Assembly: GCA_965200505.1 (NCBI GenBank)
Contig: OZ241343.1
Coordinates: 62,001 to 126,000 of the forward strand
Direction: 5' to 3'
From: VXNE01 sp965200505
Lineage (GTDB): Bacteria; Pseudomonadota; Gammaproteobacteria; Pseudomonadales; Azotimanducaceae
DNA: 64,000 bases
Shown here: positions 33,782 through 48,070 of the stretch, piece after piece
How the letters are laid out: the number at the start of each line of letters is the position of its first letter
Position numbering within the stretch: the stretch's first letter is position 1
Made by a program: the position numbers and the translations under genes
Notes under the pieces: model-generated
Databases searched by the model: none
The model's input: only the letters and a program-made list of their open reading frames with translations
What the model was told of the DNA's origin: nothing

Positions 33782-35121
33782 CCTTGCGCCGAGGCCCGCA
33801 CGGCTTCGGCCAACGCCTTGGCATGGCCGGCGATCTGGTCTAGGTCTTCCCCTTCCACCATCACCCGCACCACCGGCTCGGTGCCCGAAGGCCGCAACAA
33901 CACCCGGCCGCGCCCATTGAGCTGCGCTTCGACGTCGCTTTGCGCCTTCGCCACCGTGCCGCATTGGACGGCCTGCTGCGGATTGACCGCCTCCACGTTG
34001 ACGATGGACTGCGGCGAGCGCGCGAAGGCGGTGCGCAACTCCGCCAGCGGCTTGCCCGTCTCGACGAGGGCCACCAACACTTGCAGCGCCGCCACGATGC
34101 CGTCGCCGGTGGTGGTGAGGCGTGAACAGACGATGTGGCCGGAGGGTTCGCCACCCAACGACCAATTGCGGGCGCGCATGGCCTCCAAGACGTGGCGGTC
34201 GCCCATGTCGGCGCGGGAGAACGGCACGTCGATGGCCTTGAGCGCCCGTTCCAAGCCCACGTTGCTCATGCTGGTGCCAACCACGCCGCCGTTCAAGCGG
34301 CCGGTGCGGGCGCCGTGGCTGGCGATGACGTAGAGCAGCTCGTCGCCATCAACGATGGCGCCGTTCTCGTCCGCCATGATTACCCGGTCGCCATCGCCAT
34401 CAAGGGCGATGCCGAGGTCCGCGCCCTGCGCCACCACTTCCTCGGCCATCGTCTCCGGGCAGGTGGAGCCACAGCCGGCGTTGATGTTCATGCCATCCGG
34501 CTCGGCGCCGATGACGCTCACTTCGGCACCAAGCTCGGAGAACACGCCCGGCGCCACCCGATAGGCCGCGCCATGGGCGCAATCGACCACGATCTTCAAG
34601 CCGCGCAAGCGGAACCGGCGCTCGACCGTGCCCTTGCAGAACTCGATGTAGCGCCCCCGCGCATCGTCCAGGCGCTGCACTTTGCCGAGTTTGTTCGACG
34701 GCACGGTCTTCATGCCCTTGGCGAGCTGCGCCTCAATGGCGCGTTCCTGTTCGTCGCGGAGCTTGGCGCCTTCCGCATCGAAGAACTTGACGCCGTTGTA
34801 GTCGTATGCGTTGTGCGACGCGCTGATGACCACGCCGACGTCCGCCCGGAAGGCGCGTGTGAGGTAGGCCACCGCCGGCGTCGGGATGGGCGTCAGCAAC
34901 CCCACATTGACGCCGGCGGACACGAAACCGGCTTCGAGCACGGATTCCAGCATGTAGCCGGAGAGCCGCGTGTCCTTGCCGATGAGCGCCAAGCGCGAGC
35001 GGCCGTTGGCCAAGGTCTTGCCGACGGCCCAGCCGAGCCGCAGGCAGAACTCCGCGGTGATGGGTTCCTCGCCGACGCGGCCGCGAATGCCGTCGGTGCC
35101 GAAGTGCTTGCGCTCGTCCAA
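33778..35121 (-). CDS. glmM: Phosphoglucosamine mutase GlmM
   Basis: A 447-residue alpha-D-phosphohexomutase that converts glucosamine-6-phosphate to glucosamine-1-phosphate for UDP-GlcNAc, feeding peptidoglycan and LPS. It has FGTDGIRG near the start, the phosphoserine loop VISASHNAYDYNG (Ser102), the metal loop DGDGDR, and GEPSGHI. The start is TTG at 35121, 3 bp past the ftsH stop. folP, which usually separates ftsH and glmM in enterics, is missing here. Confidence 0.96.
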   Translation of the reverse strand: MDERKHFGTDGIRGRVGEEPITAEFCLRLGWAVGKTLANGRSRLALIGKDTRLSGYMLESVLEAGFVSAGVNVGLLTPIPTPAVAYLTRAFRADVGVVISASHNAYDYNGVKFFDAEGAKLRDEQERAIEAQLAKGMKTVPSNKLGKVQRLDDARGRYIEFCKGTVERRFRLRGLKIVVDCAHGAAYRVAPGVFSELGAEVSVIGAEPDGMNINAGCGSTCPETMAEEVVAQGADLGIALDGDGDRVIMADENGAIVDGDELLYVIASHGARTGRLNGGVVGTSMSNVGLERALKAIDVPFSRADMGDRHVLEAMRARNWSLGGEPSGHIVCSRLTTTGDGIVAALQVLVALVETGKPLAELRTAFARSPQSIVNVEAVNPQQAVQCGTVAKAQSDVEAQLNGRGRVLLRPSGTEPVVRVMVEGEDLDQIAGHAKALAEAVRASAQG

Positions 35122-35124
35122 TCG

Positions 35125-37044
<1,920 letters not shown>

Positions 37045-37138
37045 GTCGTTCAAGAGCTCACCACGTAAGCGCGCACCGCAAGGGTTGTCCACCCCGCCGC
37101 CCGCGCCCCACTACGGTGCGCCGGCCAGCGCGGATTGG

Positions 37139-37738
37139 TCATTTTACTCCAAGCGAGGCGACGGCGTATGCCTCGCGGGACGCCGCCCGTGAGGCCGGCG
37201 GTTTGGCCATGGCGACGTGGGTGAACCGTTCCCGCAGATCGCGCAACACGGCATCGAAGCCGGCGCCGTGAAAGAGCTTCACCACAAACCGGCCCCGGGG
37301 GCGCAGGAAGCGCAGCGCCAAATCGGTGGCGCACTCCGCGAGCGCCTGGGCCCGCGCTTGATCGACGGTGCGGTTGCCGCTCAAGTTGGGCGCCATGTCG
37401 GAGACCACCAAGTCCGCCCCGTCATCGAGGGCCGCCGCGATGCGCCCCTGCACGGCGTCGTCCTGGACATCGCCTTCAATGAAGCAGACCCCCGCCGGCA
37501 ACGTCTGCAAGGGGGCGAGGTCGCAGGCCACCACGCGCCGGCAGCGCGGCGCCAAGTAGGCCGTCCAGCCGCCGGGCGCGGCGCCGAGCTCCAGCACCGA
37601 GCGCGACGGCGCGGTGAGCCGAAAGCGGGCGTCCAGCTGCGCCAGCTTGAAGTGGGCGCGGGAGACGGCGCGGCCCACGAACGGATCCCGGCGTTGCCGG
37701 GCGAGCCATGCCGCACTCGATTTCGAGCGTTTGGCCAT
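37139..37738 (-). CDS. rlmE: 23S rRNA (uridine-2552 2'-O) methyltransferase RlmE
   Basis: A 199-residue SAM-dependent RNA methyltransferase (FtsJ/RrmJ). It has SRAHFKLAQLD (catalytic Lys), the SAM-binding LELGAAPGGWT, VVSDMAPNLSGN (catalytic Asp) and FVVKLFHG (catalytic Lys). It lies between greA and ftsH as usual; the small gene yhbY often found beside it is absent. A 94-bp gap separates it from ftsH. Confidence 0.96.
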   Translation of the reverse strand: MAKRSKSSAAWLARQRRDPFVGRAVSRAHFKLAQLDARFRLTAPSRSVLELGAAPGGWTAYLAPRCRRVVACDLAPLQTLPAGVCFIEGDVQDDAVQGRIAAALDDGADLVVSDMAPNLSGNRTVDQARAQALAECATDLALRFLRPRGRFVVKLFHGAGFDAVLRDLRERFTHVAMAKPPASRAASREAYAVASLGVK

Positions 37739-37771
37739 CCTCGCAACGGCCTCGGTTGGGGCCGCGCACCG

Positions 37772-38241
37772 CTACAGGTGTTCCACCCGGTCGATGATGT
37801 AGCCGCGTTCGCCGTTGGGCGTCGCCACCGACACCTCATCCCCTTCCGCCTTGCCGATGAGGGCGCGGGCGATGGGCGACATGATGGAGAGCTTGTTGCG
37901 GGCGACGTCGGATTCGTCCTCGCCGACGATCTGGTAGCGCAGCGTGCCTTCGGAGTCGCAGTCTGAAAGCGTGACGGTGGCGCCGAAGACGACCTTGCCG
38001 GTGGGTTTGAGCGTGGTCACGTCGATCACCCGCGCATCGGCCAGCCGCCCTTCGATGTGGCGGATGCGCGCCTCGACGAAGCCTTGCTTCTCCTTGGCGG
38101 CGTGGTACTCGGCGTTCTCCCGCAAGTCGCCATGCCCACGCGCCTCGGCGATCTCGCGCACGACGGCCGGCCGCGCCACGTTCTTGAGTTCGGCCAGCTC
38201 TTCCCGCAAGGCCCGTTCGCCGGCCACGGTCATCGGTGTAC

Positions 38242-38245
<4 letters not shown>
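37772..38245 (-). CDS. greA: Transcription elongation factor GreA
   Basis: A 157-residue factor that rescues backtracked RNA polymerase by stimulating transcript cleavage. The N-terminal coiled coil contains the acidic tip (ARGHGDLRENAEYHAAKE), and the C-terminal globular domain ends SPIARALIGKAEGDEV. The ATG at 38245 overlaps the carB stop by four bases (ATGA). carB-greA adjacency is common in this class. Confidence 0.97.
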
Positions 38246-41469
<3,224 letters not shown>

Positions 41470-41474
41470 CGGCG

Positions 41475-42638
41475 TCAAACGCTGGGCGCTTGGCTCGCCA
41501 TACGCGGCGTGGCGGTGGCGCGGCGTTCTGCCATCGAGGCCACGAACGCATCGAAGAGATACGCGCAATCCTGCGGGCCCGGGCTCGCTTCCGGATGGCC
41601 TTGGAAGCCGAAGGCTGGTTGATCCGTCCGGCGGGCGCCCTGCAGGGAGCCATCGAACAAAGACACATGGGTGGCGACGTAGTTGCTCGGCAGGCTGCCG
41701 GCATCGACGGCGAAGCCGTGGTTCTGGCTGGTGATGATGACTTGGCCGGTCGCCACGTCCCGCACCGGGTGATTCGCGCCGTGGTGGCCATGCGGCATCT
41801 TCACGGTGCGGGCACCGCTCGCCAGCGCCAGCAGCTGGTGGCCGAGGCAGATGCCGAACGTCGGCACCCCAGCGGCGACGATCTCCCGGATGGCCGCGAT
41901 GGCGTAATCGCAAGGGTCTGGATCGCCCGGGCCGTTGGAGAGGAAGACGCCATCCGGCTTGAGGGCCAGCGCCTCCTTGGCCGGGGTTTGCGCCGGCAGC
42001 ACCGTGACGGCGCAGCCACGATCCGCCAACAGGCGCAGGATGTTGCGCTTCACACCGTAGTCGTAGGCGACAACGTGGTGTTGGGCGGGAACGGCGGGCC
42101 GGTAGCCGCCCACTGCCTGCCAAGAACCCTCGCGCCATGCCTGCCGCGCGGTGCAAGTGACCACGCGGGCCAAATCCATGCCGGCGAGGCCGGGGAAAGC
42201 ACTGGCCCGGCGCACGGCGTCGTCCGCGTCGGGGGCGGCACCGGCGATGACGCACCCCGCCAGCGCCCCCTTCTCACGGATGCGGCGGGTGAGCGCACGG
42301 GTGTCCACATCCGTTATCGCCACAACTTCGCGCTGGCGCAGGAACTCCGGCAACGAGGCCGTGGCGCGCCAACTGCTGACGGTGAGGGGCAAATCGCGGA
42401 TCACCAATGCCTCGGCCCACACCGCGTCGGACTCCACATCCTCTGGATTGGCACCCGTGTTGCCGATGTGGGGATAGGTGAGGGTGACGATCTGGCGCGC
42501 GTAGGACGGATCGGTGAGGATTTCCTGATAGCCCGTCATCGCGGTGTTGAAGACCACCTCGCCAACGGCAACCCCCTCTGCCCCGATGGATTCGCCACGG
42601 AACACGGTGCCATCCTCAAGCGCCAGAATGGCGGCCAA
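41475..42638 (-). CDS. carA: Carbamoyl-phosphate synthase small subunit
   Basis: A 387-residue glutamine amidotransferase subunit. The N-terminal domain begins ILALEDGTVFRGESIG and has VVFNTAMTGYQEILTDPSY. The class I GATase domain holds FLSNGPGDPD, the nucleophile in FGICLGHQLLA and the His-Glu pair in GFQGHPEASPGP. The start is TTG at 42638 behind a strong GGGGGAGGA site five bases away. An intrinsic terminator-like hairpin lies 31 bp upstream (42669-42694), so expression may depend on read-through or a very short promoter. Confidence 0.96.
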   Translation of the reverse strand: MAAILALEDGTVFRGESIGAEGVAVGEVVFNTAMTGYQEILTDPSYARQIVTLTYPHIGNTGANPEDVESDAVWAEALVIRDLPLTVSSWRATASLPEFLRQREVVAITDVDTRALTRRIREKGALAGCVIAGAAPDADDAVRRASAFPGLAGMDLARVVTCTARQAWREGSWQAVGGYRPAVPAQHHVVAYDYGVKRNILRLLADRGCAVTVLPAQTPAKEALALKPDGVFLSNGPGDPDPCDYAIAAIREIVAAGVPTFGICLGHQLLALASGARTVKMPHGHHGANHPVRDVATGQVIITSQNHGFAVDAGSLPSNYVATHVSLFDGSLQGARRTDQPAFGFQGHPEASPGPQDCAYLFDAFVASMAERRATATPRMASQAPSV

Positions 42639-42668
42639 GCCGTCCTCCCCCGCAAAGACGCAAAGAAA

Positions 42669-42694
42669 AGCCGTCGCGCAGAAGCGCGACGGCT
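42669..42694 (-). terminator. Intrinsic terminator (or attenuator) just upstream of carA
   Basis: AGCCGTCGCGC and GCGCGACGGCT form a perfect 11-bp stem around a TTCT loop on the minus strand, followed by TTTTCTTT. It lies after the small membrane-protein gene (42812) and only 31 bp before the carA start. The simplest reading is a terminator for the dapB-membrane protein transcript. Since little room remains for a carA promoter, a conditional attenuator is an alternative. Confidence 0.85.
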
Positions 42695-42811
42695 AGAAGG
42701 TGATTCTATGGAATGGCGAGGCTAACGGGCAAGGGCTGGGGGCGGATTCGGCGTATGTGGACAGGACTGGCTCCGGGGGCCACATGCAGGCGCAGGGCCG
42801 TCGCCTTGCGG

Positions 42812-43261
42812 TTAAGCGCTGCCTTGGAACCGCTCCCGCGATCGCCACAGCGCCACCGCCGGGACCACGACCAAAGCGCCGGCAATGGTGCCGCCCACGA
42901 TGCCGATGCGGCTCTCCGCGGCGTAGAGCACACTCCAAATGATCGTGCCGATGGCCACTTGGGCGACGTAGAGGGACGCCCACGGCCACATCCACGGGCG
43001 CATCTTCCAGAAGCCGTAGGCGCCGGCGCCGTAGATGGCCCAATGCAACGGCGTGGTGGCCTTGGCCGCCCAGCCGTGCAACATCAGGCCGAACCACACT
43101 TCCGCGTCTTCGGCCACCGGCTTGATGAAGAGGTCGAACGGCGTGTAGATGAAGGTTTGGTAGATGCAGAAGCCAAACAACAGGTTCATCCACCACGGGC
43201 GGCGGCGCCATTCGGCGGCGATTCGCGCACCGAGCGGCGTGGGTGAGTCGATTTCGCTCAT
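42812..43261 (-). CDS. Small polytopic membrane protein of unknown function
   Basis: A 149-residue protein with about four predicted transmembrane segments: near 26-45 (WMNLLFGFCIYQTFIYTPF), 60-82, 88-108 and 115-136. It is rich in Trp, including a run KMRPWMWPWASLY, and ends with a basic tail. The ATG at 43261 has a strong AAGGAGAG-type ribosome site in the 31-bp gap after dapB, so it is cotranscribed with it. No family with a known role is recognised. A terminator follows. Confidence 0.8.
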   Translation of the reverse strand: MSEIDSPTPLGARIAAEWRRRPWWMNLLFGFCIYQTFIYTPFDLFIKPVAEDAEVWFGLMLHGWAAKATTPLHWAIYGAGAYGFWKMRPWMWPWASLYVAQVAIGTIIWSVLYAAESRIGIVGGTIAGALVVVPAVALWRSRERFQGSA

Positions 43262-43292
43262 GTTCCTTTTCTCTCCTTCAGTTTGCAGAGGC

Positions 43293-44069
43293 TCACGCCC
43301 CGAGCACGTCCGCCATGCCGAACAAGCCGGGCTGCCGGCCGGCGACGAAGCGGGCTGCCCGCAATGCGCCCATGCCGAAGTTCCTGCGGCTGTGGGCGCG
43401 GTGGGTGATCTCGATGCGCTCCCCGGCGCTCGCGAACGTCACCGTGTGTTCGCCCACGATGTCGCCGCCGCGCAGGGCGTGAAAGCCGATTTGGCGCGGG
43501 TCGCGCTCGCCGGTGACGCCGGAACGGCCGTACACCGCGTCCGTCGCCAAGTTCCGACCCAACGCGGCGGCCAACACCTCGCCGATGCGCACCGCGGTGC
43601 CGGACGGGGCATCGATCTTGTGGCGGTGGTGGGCCTCGAACACCTCCACGTCCGCATCGTCCCCGAACGCCCGGGCGGCCGCCTCAATGAGCTGAAGGGC
43701 CACCTGCACGCCCACGCTCATGTTCGGCGCCATGACGATGGGGATGTCCCGCGCCGCCGCCTGCACTTGGGCGATGCCATGCGCGTCCATACCCGTTGTG
43801 CCGATGACCATGCCCTTGCCATGCGCCGCGCAGGGTTCGAGGGCATCCAAGGTGGCGGCCGGGACGCTGAAATCGATGAGCACGTCAAAGGCGTCGATGG
43901 CCGCCGCGATGTGGGGCTGCACGGGCACATCACCGACGGATGAGCCGATGGCCGGCGAATCGGGATGCTCGAAGGCCGCCGTCAACGTGAGGTCGGGCGT
44001 TTCGTCCAAAAGCTCCGCGATGGTCTTGCCCATGCGGCCGGCGGCGCCAGTGATGGCGATTCGGGTCAT
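43293..44069 (-). CDS. dapB: 4-hydroxy-tetrahydrodipicolinate reductase DapB
   Basis: A 258-residue NAD(P)H enzyme of lysine and diaminopimelate synthesis. It has the N-terminal nucleotide motif ITGAAGRMGKTI, GTTGMDAHG, APNMSVGVQV, the substrate site EAHHRHKIDAPSGTA and RSGVTGERDP. The ATG at 44069 matches the family start. It lies downstream of dnaJ by 64 bp, an order (dnaJ-dapB-carA) shared with Pseudomonas. Confidence 0.97.
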   Translation of the reverse strand: MTRIAITGAAGRMGKTIAELLDETPDLTLTAAFEHPDSPAIGSSVGDVPVQPHIAAAIDAFDVLIDFSVPAATLDALEPCAAHGKGMVIGTTGMDAHGIAQVQAAARDIPIVMAPNMSVGVQVALQLIEAAARAFGDDADVEVFEAHHRHKIDAPSGTAVRIGEVLAAALGRNLATDAVYGRSGVTGERDPRQIGFHALRGGDIVGEHTVTFASAGERIEITHRAHSRRNFGMGALRAARFVAGRQPGLFGMADVLGA

Positions 44070-44133
44070 TCCTTGCCTCCAGGCAATCGACGCGCTCCGC
44101 ACGGTGCGCCGTTAGGCACCCAAGACGCTTGCC

Positions 44134-45267
44134 TCAGCCGGCCAGCCCCTCGAAGAACTCCTTCACGGACTTGAACCAAGACGCCCCCTTCGGGCTGTGC
44201 TTGTCGTTGCCATCCAGCGCGTCGCCGAAATCCCGCAACTTCGCCTTCTGGGCGTCCGTCAAGCGCACCGGCGTTTCCACCACCACGCGGCACAGGAGAT
44301 CGCCCACGCCACCGCGCCGCGCCGAGGGGGCGCCCTTGTTGCGCAGCCGGAACAGCTTGTTGGTCTGCGTCTCGGGCGGAATCGAGAGCTTCACGCGGCC
44401 ATTCAAGGTGGGCACTTCGATTTCGCCGCCCAACGCCGCCGCCACGAACGAGATGGGCACATCGCAGAAGAGGTTCATGCCGTCGCGCTCGAAGATGGGG
44501 TGTTCACGCACGGCGATTTGCACATACAGATCTCCCGGCGGGCCGCCATTGAAGCCGGCTTCCCCTTCTCCTGAGAGGCGGATGCGGTCGCCATCGTCCA
44601 CGCCGGCCGGCACACGCACGGACAGCGTCTTGCGGCGTTCCACGCGGCCGGCGCCGCCGCACTGCCGGCACGGGTCGGCGATGACCTTGCCGGCACCGCG
44701 GCAGCGGCGGCACGTCTGCTGCAAAGAGAAGAAGCCTTGGGAGACGCGCACTTGGCCGGCGCCGCGGCACTCCGGGCAGATGGTCGGGCTGGTGCCGGGC
44801 TTGGCACCGCTGCCGTCACATTCGCCACAGGCGTCCAACGACGGGATGCGGATTTCCACCGTGTCGCCGCCCACGGCTTGCTCCAAATCCAGCTCCAAGT
44901 TGTAACGCAGGTCCGCGCCGCGCTGCACCGAGCGGCGCCCGCGTCCGCCGGTGGCGCCACCGAAGATGTCGCCGAACACATCGCCGAAGATGTCGCTGAA
45001 GGCCGCGCCGTTGAAGCCACCGGCACCAGCGCCGGCGCTGGGATCCACCCCGGCGTGGCCGAACCGGTCATAGGCTTGGCGCTTCTCCGCGTCGCTCAGC
45101 ACCTCGTAGGCTTCGGATGCCTCCTTGAACTTCGCCTCCGCGGCATCGTCGCCGGCGTTGCGATCCGGGTGGTGCTTCATGGCCAGGCGCCGATACGCCT
45201 TCTTCACGGCGTCCGCGGAAGCGCCGCGGTCCAAGCCGAGCACTTCGTAATAGTCACGTTTGGCCAT
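44134..45267 (-). CDS. dnaJ: Chaperone DnaJ
   Basis: A 377-residue Hsp40. The J domain (residues 1-70) contains the HPD motif in MKHHPDRN. A Gly/Phe-rich linker follows, then a zinc domain with four CxxCxGxG repeats (CGECDGSG, CPECRGAG, CRRCRGAG, CRQCGGAG) and two substrate-binding domains. It stimulates DnaK ATPase and delivers clients. The ATG at 45267 gives the usual MAKRDYYEVLGL. It follows dnaK by 28 bp. Confidence 0.97.
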   Translation of the reverse strand: MAKRDYYEVLGLDRGASADAVKKAYRRLAMKHHPDRNAGDDAAEAKFKEASEAYEVLSDAEKRQAYDRFGHAGVDPSAGAGAGGFNGAAFSDIFGDVFGDIFGGATGGRGRRSVQRGADLRYNLELDLEQAVGGDTVEIRIPSLDACGECDGSGAKPGTSPTICPECRGAGQVRVSQGFFSLQQTCRRCRGAGKVIADPCRQCGGAGRVERRKTLSVRVPAGVDDGDRIRLSGEGEAGFNGGPPGDLYVQIAVREHPIFERDGMNLFCDVPISFVAAALGGEIEVPTLNGRVKLSIPPETQTNKLFRLRNKGAPSARRGGVGDLLCRVVVETPVRLTDAQKAKLRDFGDALDGNDKHSPKGASWFKSVKEFFEGLAG

Positions 45268-45295
45268 GGTCTCCACCATGCGTCAGCACACCCGA

Positions 45296-47227
45296 TTATG
45301 CGCCTTTGCCGCCCTTGTCGGCAGCGTCGTCCTTCACTTCCTCGAACTCGGCGTCCACGGCGTCATCCCGCGGGGCGTCGCCGGCCTCGCCGCCGCCATC
45401 GCCCGCGGCGGCGTCCGCGTACATCTTCTGCGCCACCGCCGCGGTGGCCGCGGTGAGCGTCTCGATGCCCGCCTCGATGCCCGCCTTGTCGTCGCCCTTG
45501 ATGGCTTCCTCAAGGGCCTTCGCGGCGGATTCGATCTGCTCCTTCTCCGCGTCCGTGGCCTTGTCGCCGGCTTCCGCCACCGTCTTGCGCGCGCCATGCA
45601 CTAGGCCGTCCGCCTGATTGCGCAGCCCCACCAACTCGGCGAACTTCTCGTCTTCCTCGGAGTGCGCTTCCGCATCCCGCACCATCGCCTGGACTTCGTC
45701 CTCGGAAAGCCCGCTCGACGCCTTGATGACGATGGACTGCTCCTTGCCGGTGGCCTTGTCCTTGGCGGACACGTTCAGGATGCCGTTGGCGTCGATGTCG
45801 AAACTCACCTCCACCTGCGGAATGCCGCGCGGCGCCGGCGGGATGTCCGTCAAGTCGAAGCGGCCCAAGGACTTGTTCTGCGCCGCTTGTTTGCGCTCGC
45901 CCTGCAGCACATGGATGGTCACCGCGGTTTGGTTGTCGTCGGCGGTGGAGAACACCTGCTGCTTCTTGGTGGGAATGGTGGTGTTCTTCTCGATGAGGGC
46001 GCTCATCACGCCACCCAGGGTTTCGATGCCGAGCGACAGGGGCGTGACGTCGAGCAGCAACACGTCCTTCACGTCGCCGGACAGCACCGCGGCTTGGATG
46101 GCCGCCCCCATCGCCACCGCCTCGTCTGGGTTCACGTCGCGCCGCGCTTCGCGGCCGAAGAAATCCTGCGCCTTCTGTTGCACCAGCGGCATGCGCGTCT
46201 GCCCGCCGACCAAGATGACGTCGTCGATGTCCGAGACGTTGAGGCGCGCGTCCTCAATGGCGGTGCGGCACGGGCCGATGGTGCGTTCAACGAGTTCTTC
46301 CACCAAGCCCTCGAGCTTGGCGCGGGTGAGCTTGACGACGAGGTGCTTCGGCCCGGTTTGGTCCGCCGTGATGTACGGCAGGTTCACTTCCGTCTGTTGG
46401 CTGGACGAGAGCTCGATCTTCGCCTTCTCGGCTGCCTCCTTCAGGCGCTGCAGGGCGAGGGGATCGTTGTGCAGGTCGATGCCTTGCTCGCGCTTGAACT
46501 CATCGGCCAAGTGGTCGATGACGCGCAAGTCGAAATCTTCCCCGCCCAAGAACGTGTCGCCGTTGGTCGATAGCACCTCGAACTGGTGCTCGCCATCCAC
46601 TTCCGCGATCTCGATGATGGAGATGTCGAAGGTGCCGCCGCCCAAGTCGTACACGGCGATCTTCGCGTCGCCGCGGCGCTTGTCCATGCCGTAGGCGAGG
46701 GCCGCGGCGGTGGGCTCGTTGATGATGCGCTTCACGTCCAGCCCGGCGATGCGCCCGGCATCCTTGGTGGCTTGGCGCTGCGAATCGTTGAAGTAGGCCG
46801 GCACGGTGATGACGGCGTCCGTCACCGTCTCGCCGAGATAGTCCTCGGCTGTGCGCTTCATCTTCTTCAGCACCTCCGCGGAGATTTGCGGCGGCGCCAG
46901 GTCGTCGCCCTTGGCTCGGATCCAGGCGTCGCCGTTGGCGGCCTTGACGATCTTGTAGGGCACCATGCCCATGTCGCGCTGCACCACGTCGTCGCCGAAG
47001 CTGCGCCCGATGAGGCGCTTCACGGCGAACAGCGTGTTGTCTGGATTGGTGACGGCTTGGCGTTTGGCGCTCTGGCCCACCAAGGTTTCGCCTTCATCGG
47101 TGTAGGCGACGATGGACGGCGTGGTGCGGTCGCCCTCCGAGTTCTCGATGACCTTCGGGTCCTTGCCTTCCAAGGCCGCCACGCACGAATTGGTCGTGCC
47201 AAGGTCTATGCCGATGATCTTTGCCAT
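45296..47227 (-). CDS. dnaK: Chaperone DnaK (Hsp70)
   Basis: A 643-residue Hsp70. The ATPase domain has IGIDLGTTNSCVA, VYDLGGGTFDISI and the adenosine-binding ILVGGQTRMP-like DVILVGGQTRMP. A substrate-binding domain (LLLDVTPLSLGIETLGG) and helical lid follow, with a C-terminal acidic tail ending near VDAEFEEVKDD as in gammaproteobacteria. The ATG at 47227 gives MAKIIGIDLGTTNS. A promoter within the end of grpE probably supplements transcription from hrcA-grpE. Confidence 0.98.
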   Translation of the reverse strand: MAKIIGIDLGTTNSCVAALEGKDPKVIENSEGDRTTPSIVAYTDEGETLVGQSAKRQAVTNPDNTLFAVKRLIGRSFGDDVVQRDMGMVPYKIVKAANGDAWIRAKGDDLAPPQISAEVLKKMKRTAEDYLGETVTDAVITVPAYFNDSQRQATKDAGRIAGLDVKRIINEPTAAALAYGMDKRRGDAKIAVYDLGGGTFDISIIEIAEVDGEHQFEVLSTNGDTFLGGEDFDLRVIDHLADEFKREQGIDLHNDPLALQRLKEAAEKAKIELSSSQQTEVNLPYITADQTGPKHLVVKLTRAKLEGLVEELVERTIGPCRTAIEDARLNVSDIDDVILVGGQTRMPLVQQKAQDFFGREARRDVNPDEAVAMGAAIQAAVLSGDVKDVLLLDVTPLSLGIETLGGVMSALIEKNTTIPTKKQQVFSTADDNQTAVTIHVLQGERKQAAQNKSLGRFDLTDIPPAPRGIPQVEVSFDIDANGILNVSAKDKATGKEQSIVIKASSGLSEDEVQAMVRDAEAHSEEDEKFAELVGLRNQADGLVHGARKTVAEAGDKATDAEKEQIESAAKALEEAIKGDDKAGIEAGIETLTAATAAVAQKMYADAAAGDGGGEAGDAPRDDAVDAEFEEVKDDAADKGGKGA

Positions 47228-47280
47228 GTCGAACCGTCTCCTGCTGAACGGGCGCTGAGCACCCGGTTGATCGCCAAGGG

Positions 47281-47310
47281 TGTATATTGGCGCCAAACGG
47301 CGGGTTTCAA
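47281..47310 (-). promoter_or_regulatory. Putative dnaK promoter with heat-shock and housekeeping features
   Basis: On the minus strand TTGAAA (47310-47305) and TATACA (47286-47281) are 18 bp apart, suiting sigma70. The same bases give GTTGAAA then GCCAATAT with 13 bp between, close to the sigma32 pattern. The spacer contains a perfect TTGGCGCCAA palindrome (47287-47296). It overlaps the grpE stop and lies about 55 bp before dnaK. No CIRCE element (TTAGCACTC-N9-GAGTGCTAA) is present. Confidence 0.5.
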
Positions 47311-48011
47311 CCCTTGGCGGGGGGCGGGTCCTCGGCGTCCTTCACGGTGGGCGCCTTGGCGACGATCACCATCGCCGCGCGCACGACGCGCTCGTTCAGC
47401 ACATAGCCCTTCTGCACCACCTGCGTGACCGAGCCGGGTTCGGCCTTCGGGTTCTCCACCATGCTGATGGCTTCGTGGAAGCGCGGGTCGAACGGCGCCC
47501 CCAACGGATCGACGACGTTGACGCCGGCCTTCTCCAAGGCGCCGGTGAGCAGTTTGAGGGATAGCTCGACGCCCTCGGCGGCCGTGGTTTCCGACGCGGC
47601 CCGGGCGGCCTCCACGGCGCGCTCGAAGCTGTCGATGGCGGGGAGCAGGTCAGCCGCCAAGCGCTCGACGGCGAACTTGCGGGCGTTCTCCATCTCCCGC
47701 GCTGTGCGTCGGCGGGTGTTGTCTGCCTCCGCTTGCGCCCGCAGGGCTTGATCGCGGGCGGTTTCGAGCGCCGCCTCAGCCGCCGCAAGCGCTTCCCGCA
47801 GCGCCGCCGAATCCTCCGCGCGGTCGGGCGCTTGGACGTCCGCCGGCGCCTCCGCGTCCTCACCGGCCTCGCCCTCCAACGATGCGGCTTCCTCCCGCAC
47901 AGCGGGTGCTTCTGCCTTGCCATCATTTTCTTGCGCGGCGGCCCCGCACCCGCCAGCGCCTGATTTCCGCGGCACCGCACCCCCCGTTTCGTCGGACGCT
48001 TCGTCAACCAT
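47307..48011 (-). CDS. grpE: Nucleotide exchange factor GrpE
   Basis: A 234-residue DnaK co-chaperone: an acidic disordered N-terminus, a long coiled coil (about 75-130, including AEADNTRRRTAREMENARKFA) and the C-terminal beta domain with FDPRFHEAISMV and GYVLNERVVRAAMVIVAK. The ATG at 48011 is preceded by GGGAAG seven bases upstream; an ATG five codons earlier is less well placed. It lies between hrcA and dnaK. Confidence 0.95.
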   Translation of the reverse strand: MVDEASDETGGAVPRKSGAGGCGAAAQENDGKAEAPAVREEAASLEGEAGEDAEAPADVQAPDRAEDSAALREALAAAEAALETARDQALRAQAEADNTRRRTAREMENARKFAVERLAADLLPAIDSFERAVEAARAASETTAAEGVELSLKLLTGALEKAGVNVVDPLGAPFDPRFHEAISMVENPKAEPGSVTQVVQKGYVLNERVVRAAMVIVAKAPTVKDAEDPPPAKG

Positions 48012-48070
48012 CACAACGCTTCCCATCCATGCCCCGGATGGCGCCCAATATGGGTGTCAAGTGCCGCAAT

